Source of the DNA: Desulfobacterales bacterium
GTDB lineage: Bacteria > Desulfobacterota > DSM-4660 > Desulfatiglandales > Desulfatiglandaceae
Length of the DNA stretch: 5,478 nucleotides
Direction: 5' to 3'
Assembly (NCBI GenBank): GCA_027061865.1
Contig: JAMOVZ010000437.1
Location: 1-5,478, forward strand
Part shown: piece by piece, positions 1 to 5,478 of the stretch
How the letters are laid out: each line of letters opens with the position of its first letter
Position numbering within the stretch: the stretch's first letter is position 1
Notes under the pieces: model-generated
Database searches by the model: none
Told to the model about the DNA's origin: nothing
What the model saw: the letters and a program-made list of their open reading frames with translations, nothing else
Position numbers and translations under genes: made by a program

Positions 1-87
1 GTCGTGAAGATTGGTGATATGGTATTGGATGGCAGTGTGAGGGCCCAACTTGAAGGGCTGAAAGAATCATTAAAGAGGGGTGGATAA
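1..87 (+). CDS. atpH: ATP synthase F1 delta subunit, C-terminal end (partial)
   Basis: Only the last 28 codons and the TAA stop (85-87) are in the window; the gene begins upstream. The reading VVKIGDMVLDGSVRAQLEGL, followed by a short basic tail ending KRGG, matches the C-terminus of F1 delta (OSCP-type) subunits, which typically end with a G-D-x-V-x-D-G-S-x-R-x-Q-L-E-x-L-K pattern. Delta sits on top of the alpha3-beta3 head and ties it to the peripheral b stalk, acting as part of the stator. The gene ends 5 nt before the atpA start, which supports an atpH-A-G-D-C order in one transcript. The identification rests on this short tail plus position, and both agree. Confidence 0.9.
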   Translation, partial: VVKIGDMVLDGSVRAQLEGLKESLKRGG

Positions 88-92
88 GGCCT

Positions 93-1610
93 ATGGAAAT
101 TAGAGCAGAAGAAATAAGTCAGGTTATAAGGGACCAGATCAAGGACTATGAAAAGAAGATCGAGGTGAGCGAGACCGGCACTGTCCTCTCAGTTGGTGAC
201 GGCATCGCACGCGTCTATGGCGTTGAAAATGCCATGGCCATGGAGATGCTGGAGTTTCCCGGGGAGATTTACGGCCTTTGCCTAAACCTTGAAGAGGACA
301 ATGTTGGTGTGGCCATCATGGGCGATGACTCCCAGATCAAGGAAGGCGACACAGTTAAGAGGACCGGGAGAATTGCCCAGATCCCGGTGGGCGAGGCTGT
401 GCTTGGCCGCGTTATTGACGCAGTGGGCCAACCCTTGGATGGCAAAGGCCCGATTAATGCTACTGAGTTCCGCCGTATTGAGGTGATTGCCCCCGGCGTG
501 GTGGAACGCCAGCCCGTTAAGGAGCCCATGTACACGGGCATCAAGGCTATTGATGCCATGACCCCAATCGGCCGCGGCCAAAGGGAGCTCATAATCGGAG
601 ACCGCCAGATCGGAAAAACCGCCATTTGTGTGGACTCCATCCTGAGACAGAAGGACACTGATATATATTGTATCTATGTGGCTATAGGTCAGAAAAAATC
701 CACAGTAGCTCAAGTGGTGGACATCCTGGACCGTTATGGGGCAATGGAGTACACCACAGTGGTGGCTGCCTGTGCCAGTGACCCTGCCACCCAGCAGTTT
801 ATCGCCCCTTATTCGGGCTGTGCCATTGGTGAATACTACAGGGACTCGGGGCGCCATGCCCTTATCGTATATGACGACCTGTCCAAACAGGCTGCTGCCT
901 ACAGGCAGGTTTCACTGCTGCTCAGACGCCCCCCTGGACGAGAGGCCTACCCGGGTGATATTTTTTACAATCACTCCAGGTTATTGGAGCGCGCTGCCAA
1001 GTTGAACGATGAAAAGGGGGCAGGATCCCTTACCGCACTGCCTATCATCGAGACCCAAGCCGGGGACGTTTCGGCCTATATTCCCACCAACGTTATTTCC
1101 ATCACAGATGGGCAGGTTTATCTGGAACCTGGGCTCTTCTTTGCTGGTGTAAGGCCTGCCATCAATGTGGGCCTCTCAGTGTCCAGGGTGGGGGGGGCAG
1201 CACAAACAAAGGCCATGAAAAAGGTGGCCGGCACCCTCCGCTTAGATATGGCTCAATATAGGGAGCTTGAGGCATTCGCCCAGTTTGGTAGCGATCTGGA
1301 CAAGGCGACTCAGCAGCAGTTAAACCGCGGCCAAAGGCTCGTTGAGATCTTGAAACAGCCGCAATACCAGCCAATGCCTGCCGAAAAAGAGGTTGCCATA
1401 CTTTTTGCCGGCGCCAACGGCTATCTGGATGAATGGCCTGTTGAGGCGGTGGCGGAATACGAAAAACAAATGCTTGAGTTCCTTGAGAACAAGTATCCCG
1501 AGATCCTGAATGAGATAAAGGAAAAAGCTGATATCAGTGATGAACTGGAGGCCAAGATGAAAAAGGCCCTCGACGAGTTCAAGACCGTATTTCAGCCTCC
1601 AACCAAATAA
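93..1610 (+). CDS. atpA: ATP synthase F1 alpha subunit
   Basis: This is the complete 505-residue non-catalytic nucleotide-binding subunit of the F1 head (alpha3-beta3), on the cytoplasmic face of the inner membrane. The order is an N-terminal beta-barrel domain (about 25-95), a central nucleotide-binding domain (about 95-375) and a C-terminal helical domain. Walker A is GDRQIGKT at 169-176, where most family members have Thr in place of Ile173. The Walker B strand ALIVYDD is at 256-262. The alpha/beta family signature PAINVGLSVS is at 355-364 and is followed at once by the arginine finger R365, which reaches into the catalytic site of the adjacent beta. Length is usual for the family (about 500-510). 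The ATG at 93 gives the normal N-terminus (MEIRAEEIS); GAGGGG at 75-80, inside the end of atpH, is the likely ribosome binding site, suggesting translational coupling. Identity is certain. Confidence 0.99.
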   Translation: MEIRAEEISQVIRDQIKDYEKKIEVSETGTVLSVGDGIARVYGVENAMAMEMLEFPGEIYGLCLNLEEDNVGVAIMGDDSQIKEGDTVKRTGRIAQIPVGEAVLGRVIDAVGQPLDGKGPINATEFRRIEVIAPGVVERQPVKEPMYTGIKAIDAMTPIGRGQRELIIGDRQIGKTAICVDSILRQKDTDIYCIYVAIGQKKSTVAQVVDILDRYGAMEYTTVVAACASDPATQQFIAPYSGCAIGEYYRDSGRHALIVYDDLSKQAAAYRQVSLLLRRPPGREAYPGDIFYNHSRLLERAAKLNDEKGAGSLTALPIIETQAGDVSAYIPTNVISITDGQVYLEPGLFFAGVRPAINVGLSVSRVGGAAQTKAMKKVAGTLRLDMAQYRELEAFAQFGSDLDKATQQQLNRGQRLVEILKQPQYQPMPAEKEVAILFAGANGYLDEWPVEAVAEYEKQMLEFLENKYPEILNEIKEKADISDELEAKMKKALDEFKTVFQPPTK

Positions 1611-1638
1611 AAAATAAGCATAGGACCGAGAGACCGAC

Positions 1639-2520
1639 ATGGCTACGCTCAGAGACATATTAAGAAAGATAGGGGCTGTTAAAAAGACCCGGCAGATTAC
1701 AAAGGCCATGAACATGGTGGCGGCGGCCAAGCTGCGTAATACCCAAGGAAAGATGGAGGCCTTTGACCCCTATGCCACCAAGTTTGCAGAAGTGCTCGGA
1801 AACCTTGCAAGCCGACTGGAGCCGGATATCCATCCCTTGTTAATTAAGAGAGAAGCGGTCTCGAAGGCAGAGTTGCTCCTCTTTACAGCGGACAGAGGCC
1901 TTTGCGGCAGCTTCAATACCAATTTGGTCAATGCTGCAGAGAAATGGATAAAGGATCAGGAGGGTCAAGGGCGCAGTTATACCCTCACCATTGTGGGTAA
2001 AAAGGGAAAAGACTACTTCACCAAAAGGGGCTTTAATGTGCGGGATGTGCATACCCAGGTTTATGGAAAAGTAGACATCTCCTTTATAAATAATATGGTT
2101 AGGGGCTTTACAGAAAGGTACCTGAGCGGTGAAGCCGATGAGGTCTATATGATGTACAGCCGCTTTATCACCATGGTAAAACAGCAGCCTACCTTGGTGA
2201 AGTTGATCCCGATAGAGCCGCCTTCTGCTGCCGACACCGGGGATGGGGATGGGGCTGCGGAATATCTCTGTGAACCCAGCGCAGAGCAGTTGATGATAGA
2301 GCTTTTGCCTAAGCACTTGAGTGTTCAGATTTACAACGCGTTTTTGCAAAATGAAACAAGTGAACATGCTGCCCGAATGACGGCCATGGACAATGCGTCC
2401 AAGAATTGCAGCGAAATGATCGATAGTCTAACCTTGGTTTACAACAAGGCCCGCCAGGCCGCCATCACCGCAGAGTTGATGGACATCGTGGGCGGGGCTG
2501 AGGCACTCAAAAAGGCTTAA
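1639..2520 (+). CDS. atpG: ATP synthase F1 gamma subunit
   Basis: This is the central rotor shaft that turns inside the alpha3-beta3 head and couples proton flow to ATP synthesis. The 293-residue protein has the expected two long terminal helices. The N-terminal one begins MATLRDILRKIGAVKKTRQI and carries the conserved ITKAMNMVAAAKL stretch (20-32). The C-terminal one has the hallmark RMTAMDNASKN (246-256) and YNKARQAAIT (268-277). The central Rossmann-like domain shows DRGLCGSFN at 85-93. A Gly/Asp-rich loop (about 198-207) is a likely surface insertion. The start is the standard family start; only a weak purine patch (GAGAGA, 1629-1634) precedes it, in contrast to the strong site before atpD. 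It lies 28 nt after atpA and 28 nt before atpD. Confidence 0.98.
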   Translation: MATLRDILRKIGAVKKTRQITKAMNMVAAAKLRNTQGKMEAFDPYATKFAEVLGNLASRLEPDIHPLLIKREAVSKAELLLFTADRGLCGSFNTNLVNAAEKWIKDQEGQGRSYTLTIVGKKGKDYFTKRGFNVRDVHTQVYGKVDISFINNMVRGFTERYLSGEADEVYMMYSRFITMVKQQPTLVKLIPIEPPSAADTGDGDGAAEYLCEPSAEQLMIELLPKHLSVQIYNAFLQNETSEHAARMTAMDNASKNCSEMIDSLTLVYNKARQAAITAELMDIVGGAEALKKA

Positions 2521-2530
2521 CGGTCTTAAA

Positions 2531-2537
2531 AAGGAGG
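2531..2537 (+). promoter_or_regulatory. Strong ribosome binding site of atpD
   Basis: AAGGAGG is a near-perfect complement of the 16S rRNA 3' end, and 11 nt separate it from the ATG at 2549. It is the strongest Shine-Dalgarno sequence in the atp part of the window. It fixes the atpD start and fits the need for three beta subunits per complex against one gamma from the gene just before it; that link to stoichiometry is an inference. Confidence 0.85.
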
Positions 2538-2548
2538 CTTGTACCAAT

Positions 2549-3964
2549 ATGAACGAAGGCAAAGTCTTACAAGTAATCGGGCCCGTAGTTGACGTCGAGT
2601 TCCCTGAGGGTGATTTACCTCCCCTTTTGACCGCCTTGACCATTACCAACCCAGCCATTGATGACACGGAGGACAATCTTGTCATAGAGGTAGCTCAACA
2701 TTTGGGCGACAGGGTTGTCCGCTGTATCGCCATGAATATTACGGATGGTTTGGTCCGGGGGATGAAGGTTAAAAATACGGGCAAACCCATCATGATGCCC
2801 GTAGGTGACCCAACTTTGGGCAGGGTGCTGAATGTGGTAGGGCGGCCCGTGGACGGCCAGGGACCTGTAAATGCCACTGAATTTTATCCGATTCACCGCC
2901 ATGCCCCCCCATTTGATGAGCAGGATGTGACGGTAAGGGTCTTGGAGACCGGCATCAAGGTTATTGACCTCCTGGTTCCCTTCCCCCGCGGAGGAAAGAT
3001 GGGAATGTTTGGCGGTGCTGGAGTGGGAAAGACAGTGGTGATGATGGAGATGATTCACAATATCGCGCTTCAACACGGCGGCATCAGTGTTTTTGCTGGC
3101 GTGGGGGAACGCACCAGGGAAGGCAATGACCTCTACCTTGAGATGAAGGAGTCAGGGGTTATCGAGAAAGCTGCGCTCATATATGGTCAGATGACCGAAC
3201 CCCCGGGGGCAAGGGCCAGAGTGGCGCTTTCAGCCCTCACGGCTGCTGAGTACTACAGGGACGAAAGGGGGCAAGACGTTCTTCTGTTTATCGATAATAT
3301 CTTCCGCTTTACTCAGGCAGGCGCTGAGGTCTCTGCCCTCTTGGGTAGAATTCCATCAGCAGTGGGTTATCAGCCCACTTTGGGAACGGACCTTGGTGAG
3401 TTGCAGGAGCGGATCACATCCACTAAAAAGGGCTCCATTACATCGGTTCAGTGTGTGTATGTGCCTGCAGACGACTTGACAGACCCGGCCCCCGCGACCA
3501 CCTTTGCCCATCTCGATGGAACAGTGGTCTTGTCGCGCCCCATTGCTGAATTGGGGATCTATCCGGCAGTGGATCCTTTGGACTCAACCTCCAGGATCTT
3601 GGATCCTAACTACTTGGGAGAAGAGCATTACTCGGTTGCACGGCAAGTGCAGCAGATACTTCAGAAATACAAGGACCTCCAGGACATCATTGCTATCCTG
3701 GGTATGGATGAACTCTCAGAAGAGGACAAACTCACCGTGGCCAGGGCGCGAAGGATTCAGCGTTTTCTGTCCCAGCCTTTCCATGTGGCCGAGCAGTTTA
3801 CAGGGACCCCTGGGAAGTATGTCCCTGTGAAAGAGACCATCAGAGGGTTTAAAGAGATCATCGAAGGTAAGCATGACGATTTGCCGGAGGCTGCCTTCTA
3901 CATGGTGGGCACGATAGAAGAGGCCCAGGAGAAGGCAGAAAAGATGGCTGCGGCCAGCGAGTAA
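2549..3964 (+). CDS. atpD: ATP synthase F1 beta subunit, catalytic
   Basis: This 471-residue protein is the catalytic subunit that makes ATP from ADP and phosphate (EC 7.1.2.2) in the F1 head. The N-terminal barrel begins GKVLQVIGPVVDVEFPEG. The catalytic domain has Walker A GGAGVGKT at 155-162 (K161, T162) and GERTREGNDLY from 186 with catalytic Glu187 and Arg188. Walker B is LLFIDN at 245-250 (D249), with R253 nearby, and the family signature is PAVDPLDSTS at 339-348. The C-terminal domain carries an intact DELSEED lever at 387-393, which contacts gamma and the epsilon C-terminus. All key residues are present and the length is typical (about 465-475). The start is set by a strong AAGGAGG upstream. 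It sits between atpG (28-nt gap) and atpC (10-nt gap). Confidence 0.99.
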   Translation: MNEGKVLQVIGPVVDVEFPEGDLPPLLTALTITNPAIDDTEDNLVIEVAQHLGDRVVRCIAMNITDGLVRGMKVKNTGKPIMMPVGDPTLGRVLNVVGRPVDGQGPVNATEFYPIHRHAPPFDEQDVTVRVLETGIKVIDLLVPFPRGGKMGMFGGAGVGKTVVMMEMIHNIALQHGGISVFAGVGERTREGNDLYLEMKESGVIEKAALIYGQMTEPPGARARVALSALTAAEYYRDERGQDVLLFIDNIFRFTQAGAEVSALLGRIPSAVGYQPTLGTDLGELQERITSTKKGSITSVQCVYVPADDLTDPAPATTFAHLDGTVVLSRPIAELGIYPAVDPLDSTSRILDPNYLGEEHYSVARQVQQILQKYKDLQDIIAILGMDELSEEDKLTVARARRIQRFLSQPFHVAEQFTGTPGKYVPVKETIRGFKEIIEGKHDDLPEAAFYMVGTIEEAQEKAEKMAAASE

Positions 3965-3974
3965 GGGTGAGGAA

Positions 3975-4391
3975 ATGGCAGAACTTTACCTGGAGTTGGT
4001 GACCCCCGAAAAGGTGCTAGTGAGCCAAAAGGTTGATATAGTTGTGGCGCCGGGCTCTCTTGGCGAGTTTGGTGTGCTGCCTGGACACGTTCCGTTTTTG
4101 AGCGGGATCGTTCCAGGAGAGCTTAGGTTCACGGCAGATGGGAAGACCGAGTATTTTGCAGTGACCACTGGATTTGCTGAGGTCTCTGGAAACAAGATCT
4201 CTGTATTGGTAGATGCAGCCGAAAGGGCCACTGATATAGATATAGAACGGGCGAGACAAGCCATGGAAAGGGCTCGGGAAAGGCTGGCAAAAGAGAGAGG
4301 GAGGGCGGACATAGATCTGGACCGGGCTCAGGCCGCATTGCAGAGGGCCATAGCCCGAATCCGTGTTGCAGAAAAGGTAAGGTCGATATAA
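3975..4391 (+). CDS. atpC: ATP synthase F1 epsilon subunit
   Basis: This is the rotor-foot subunit that binds gamma and the c-ring and can inhibit ATP hydrolysis through its C-terminal helices. The 138-residue protein has an N-terminal beta-sandwich (about 1-85) with the conserved GEFGVLPGHVPFLS (30-43) and a C-terminal helical hairpin (about 88-134). The first hairpin helix opens with IDIERARQAMER, which fits the I/L-D-x-x-R-A motif linked to ATP binding in Bacillus-type epsilon. The second opens with a similar IDLDRAQAALQR (113-124). Whether it binds ATP here is an inference. GGTGAGGA at 3966-3973 overlaps the end of the atpD neighbourhood and places the ATG 10 nt after the atpD stop. It is the last gene of the operon, followed by a terminator. 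Confidence 0.98.
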   Translation: MAELYLELVTPEKVLVSQKVDIVVAPGSLGEFGVLPGHVPFLSGIVPGELRFTADGKTEYFAVTTGFAEVSGNKISVLVDAAERATDIDIERARQAMERARERLAKERGRADIDLDRAQAALQRAIARIRVAEKVRSI

Positions 4392-4419
4392 CTATTCAAT
4401 ATCACTGGTGAATTCAAGG

Positions 4420-4447
4420 AGGCAGGCCCCTAGGGCCTGCCTTTTTT
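4420..4447 (+). terminator. Rho-independent terminator of the atp operon
   Basis: A perfect 10-bp GC-rich inverted repeat (AGGCAGGCCC at 4420-4429, GGGCCTGCCT at 4433-4442) encloses a 3-nt loop and runs into a T tract at 4442-4447. It lies 28 nt after the atpC stop and closes the ATP synthase transcript. With so tight a loop the innermost pair probably stays open, which does not affect the call. Confidence 0.95.
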
Positions 4448-4448
4448 G

Positions 4449-4477
4449 TTGACCTTAAAAGGGGTTACGGATATTAT
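4449..4477 (+). promoter_or_regulatory. Sigma70-type promoter for the zapB-zapA unit
   Basis: The -35 box TTGACC (4449-4454) matches 5 of 6 consensus bases, and the -10 box TATTAT (4472-4477) matches 5 of 6, with the ideal 17-nt spacer. Transcription would start near 4484 and leave a leader of about 65 nt before the zapB ATG. The -35 box begins two bases after the T tract of the atp terminator, so one unit ends and the next begins with almost no gap. No start has been mapped; this is motif-based. Confidence 0.75.
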
Positions 4478-4539
4478 GTTGAAAAAATATTGGTTACAAG
4501 TAGTTGGAGGGTTTTAAAATCATTGACGCTAGGGCCTTT

Positions 4540-4547
4540 GGAGAAGG
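4540..4547 (+). promoter_or_regulatory. Ribosome binding site that sets the zapB start
   Basis: GGAGAAGG lies 2 nt before the ATG at 4550 in its closest reading, with GGAG (4540-4543) at a more usual 6-nt distance. It favours this ATG over an in-frame TTG at 4490, which has no such site and would lie only about 6 nt from the predicted transcription start. Confidence 0.65.
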
Positions 4548-4549
4548 AA

Positions 4550-4774
4550 ATGGATATAGAACAATTTGATATTCTAGAGCAAAAAATTGAGCGGCTTGTT
4601 GAGACCATCAAACAGTTGAGGCAGGAAAAGGAGTCCTTGGCCGAAAAGCTCCAAATTCAAGAGGAAAGGCTCTCTGACCTCAATAGTCAAATTGAAGAAC
4701 TAAAGGCTTCAAGGGACCTTGCCAAGAAAAAGGTCCTTTCACTACTAGAGAAAATAGAACAGGTTGATCTCTAA
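4550..4774 (+). CDS. zapB: ZapB-like coiled-coil cell division protein
   Basis: This is a small cytoplasmic protein of 74 residues, probably one continuous alpha-helical coiled coil: Leu and Ile recur at heptad spacing from about residue 9 to 70, with many Glu, Lys and Gln and no Pro or Gly. ZapB-type proteins dimerise as coiled coils and join the Z-ring layer through ZapA, helping FtsZ assembly. The call rests on size, the coiled coil, and its place 18 nt before zapA; sequence alone cannot separate it from other short coiled-coil proteins. I chose ATG 4550 over the longer TTG-started form because of the ribosome binding site, and because the extra 20 residues (MVTSSWRVLKSLTLGPLEKE) do not fit the coiled-coil pattern. 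The C-terminal LAKKKVLSLLEKIEQ resembles the conserved end of delta-proteobacterial homologues, as I remember them. Confidence 0.82.
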   Translation: MDIEQFDILEQKIERLVETIKQLRQEKESLAEKLQIQEERLSDLNSQIEELKASRDLAKKKVLSLLEKIEQVDL

Positions 4775-4781
4775 TTTATTT

Positions 4782-4788
4782 GAGGGAG
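4782..4788 (+). promoter_or_regulatory. Ribosome binding site that decides the TTG start of zapA
   Basis: GAGGGAG lies 4 nt before the TTG at 4793. An in-frame TGA at 4781-4783 blocks any earlier start, and no ATG follows in frame before the conserved ZapA fold begins, so this site supports a TTG start. Confidence 0.75.
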
Positions 4789-4792
4789 TCCT

Positions 4793-5074
4793 TTGGAAGG
4801 CCCCGTAAAAGTAAAGATATTGGGTCAAGAATACTTGCTTCGCAGCGAAGACCCCGCGGAAAAAGTTCACGAAATAGCTGAGTATGTAAACCGCAAGTTC
4901 GAAGAGATATGTAGAGAGGGTACAGGGCTCACAGATAAAAAGATGGCCATTCTCGTGGCCTTTAGCATTGCAAGCGATTTCTTGCAATTAGAAGACAAGT
5001 ATAAAAAATTATTGAAGGAATTAGAACAGAGATCAAAGGCCCTTATCCTCCGGATAGAAGAGGAAGTGGATTGA
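4793..5074 (+). CDS. zapA: Cell division protein ZapA
   Basis: ZapA is a cytoplasmic protein that binds FtsZ and cross-links its protofilaments at the division site. This one has 93 residues, normal for the family. The N-terminal beta-strand region reads VKVKILGQEYLLRSEDPAEK (5-24), the usual ZapA opening of a short strand, an I-x-G-x-x-Y turn and a D/S-P-E start of the first helix. The helix VHEIAEYVNRKFEEI (25-39) follows, then DKKMAILVAFSIASDFLQL (48-66), the conserved helix with A-x-L-A-A-L-N/S-I-A-x-E/D pattern, and a C-terminal coiled coil (67-92) that forms the dimer. The start is TTG, forced by an upstream in-frame stop and backed by a ribosome binding site. Its neighbour zapB ends 18 nt before; a 6S RNA follows in the same direction, an order well known for zapA. 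Confidence 0.93.
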   Translation: MEGPVKVKILGQEYLLRSEDPAEKVHEIAEYVNRKFEEICREGTGLTDKKMAILVAFSIASDFLQLEDKYKKLLKELEQRSKALILRIEEEVD

Positions 5075-5093
5075 TTTTGGGGGAAGAGATTTT

Positions 5094-5284
5094 TTGGATT
5101 GGAGACCTCAGGGCATTGGAGAGATACCCAATTGGATATTATTGTCCTTATGGAATGAGATCATATTTTGATAAGTTAAGCTATCACTTTGGGAGCACTT
5201 TTCTCTCTCAGCATCACAGGTCCGGGGATCCTAAAACAGGATCTCCTGGCTCACGCCCTTTTATGTGTCTTGTCTCCATCCCTG
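5094..5284 (+). ncRNA. ssrS: 6S RNA (SsrS family)
   Basis: 6S RNA binds the sigma70 holoenzyme by mimicking an open promoter and lowers transcription in stationary phase. The span fits in length and shape: the ends pair in a closing stem, GGATTGGAGAC (5096-5106) with GTCTCCATCC (5272-5281), one bulged U, then an inner AGGGC/GCCCT pairing (5110-5114 with 5255-5259). This makes a 186-nt molecule, close to the 184 nt of E. coli 6S. GGATATT on the 5' side (5134-5140) resembles the GAUAUU of the E. coli bubble. The 3' side has a small hairpin, GATCCT-AAAAC-AGGATC (5227-5243), comparable to the CCUUAAAACUG stretch of E. coli. Position between zapA and rny is the classic one. Exact ends are estimates. 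I see no own promoter or terminator, so it may be processed from the zapBA or rny transcript. Confidence 0.85.
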
Positions 5285-5350
5285 CGACCGCCCCCAATTA
5301 CTAAATCACCGCAAGTTAGGCGCCAAATCTCAAGTGAGGAGCGACAAAGG

Positions 5351-5478
5351 ATGGATTACATATACTTCATAGCAATTGGGCTCATTGGCCTGGGGATAGG
5401 CCTGGCCGTGGGCTTTCTTGTGCGTAAGAAACTGGTGGAATCCCGAATCGAGTCCGTTGAGAGCTATTCCAGGAAGAT
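5351..5478 (+). CDS. rny: Ribonuclease Y, N-terminal start (partial)
   Basis: RNase Y is a membrane-anchored endoribonuclease that starts mRNA decay. Only the first 42 codons are present; the gene runs off the window. The protein opens MDYIYFIAIGLIGLGIGLAV, a single Gly-rich transmembrane helix (about residues 3-24), then RKK and a charged stretch (VESRIESVESYSRK) that starts the long coiled coil typical of the family. The KH and HD catalytic domains would lie downstream, so the assignment depends on the anchor plus coiled-coil start and on the zapA-6S RNA-rny gene order. GAGGAG at 5336-5341 with 9 nt to the ATG sets the start. It has no visible promoter of its own and could be read through from zapA and the 6S RNA. 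Confidence 0.85.
   Translation, partial: MDYIYFIAIGLIGLGIGLAVGFLVRKKLVESRIESVESYSRK

Noticed and set aside
282..857. A 191-residue antisense ORF within atpA
   Set aside because: A shadow of a strongly conserved coding gene; no ribosome binding context or recognisable domain.
2239..2260. Possible G-quadruplex (three runs of four G, then GG) in atpG
   Set aside because: It lacks a fourth full run and is explained by Gly-Asp codons in a variable loop.
1840..2367. A 175-residue antisense ORF within atpG
   Set aside because: Same reason: the + strand gene is certain and the antisense protein shows no family features.
4490..4549. Longer TTG-started form of zapB with 20 extra residues
   Set aside because: No ribosome binding site, start only a few bases from the predicted transcription start, and the extra residues break the coiled-coil pattern.
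4982..5005. Possible 6S RNA promoter inside zapA (TTGCAA with TATAAA)
   Set aside because: The spacer is only 12 nt and the start would lie some 80 nt before the closing stem.
5071..5304. A 77-residue + strand ORF after zapA
   Set aside because: It overlaps the zapA stop, covers the 6S RNA inverted repeats, has a composition unlike its neighbours and resembles no family I know.
5329..5338. CTCAAGTGAG inverted repeat touching the rny ribosome binding site
   Set aside because: Only three pairs with a four-base loop; too weak to call a regulatory hairpin.

Overview
The window is an ordinary bacterial housekeeping region with every gene on the + strand. It most resembles a Desulfobacterota (former Deltaproteobacteria) chromosome. 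That placement is an inference from two things: the delta-proteobacterial flavour of the ATP synthase subunits, and the gene order zapB - zapA - 6S RNA - rny (RNase Y), which is familiar from that group. I cannot name a genus.

Region 1 (1-4391) is the F1 part of an F-type ATP synthase operon: the 3' end of atpH (delta), then complete atpA (alpha), atpG (gamma), atpD (beta) and atpC (epsilon). Gaps between genes are 5 to 28 nt, so this is one transcription unit. All catalytic motifs are present. The operon ends in a textbook intrinsic terminator (4420-4447). The membrane F0 genes are not in view; they lie upstream or elsewhere.

Region 2 (4448-5478) is a second unit. A good sigma70-type promoter (TTGACC, 17-nt spacer, TATTAT) starts almost on top of the atp terminator. 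It drives a small coiled-coil ZapB-like gene and a zapA gene with a TTG start. A 276-nt stretch without a credible protein follows (5075-5350), and it carries a predicted 6S RNA of about 186 nt whose ends pair in a long closing stem. The window ends in the first 42 codons of rny, the membrane-anchored endoribonuclease RNase Y.

Together the genes cover ATP synthesis or hydrolysis at the membrane, Z-ring assembly, growth-phase control of RNA polymerase through 6S RNA, and the start of mRNA turnover. I saw no mobile element, CRISPR array, tRNA, rRNA, broken gene or sign of recent transfer. I do not think the window holds an undescribed system; the most interesting element is the unannotated-looking 6S RNA locus.
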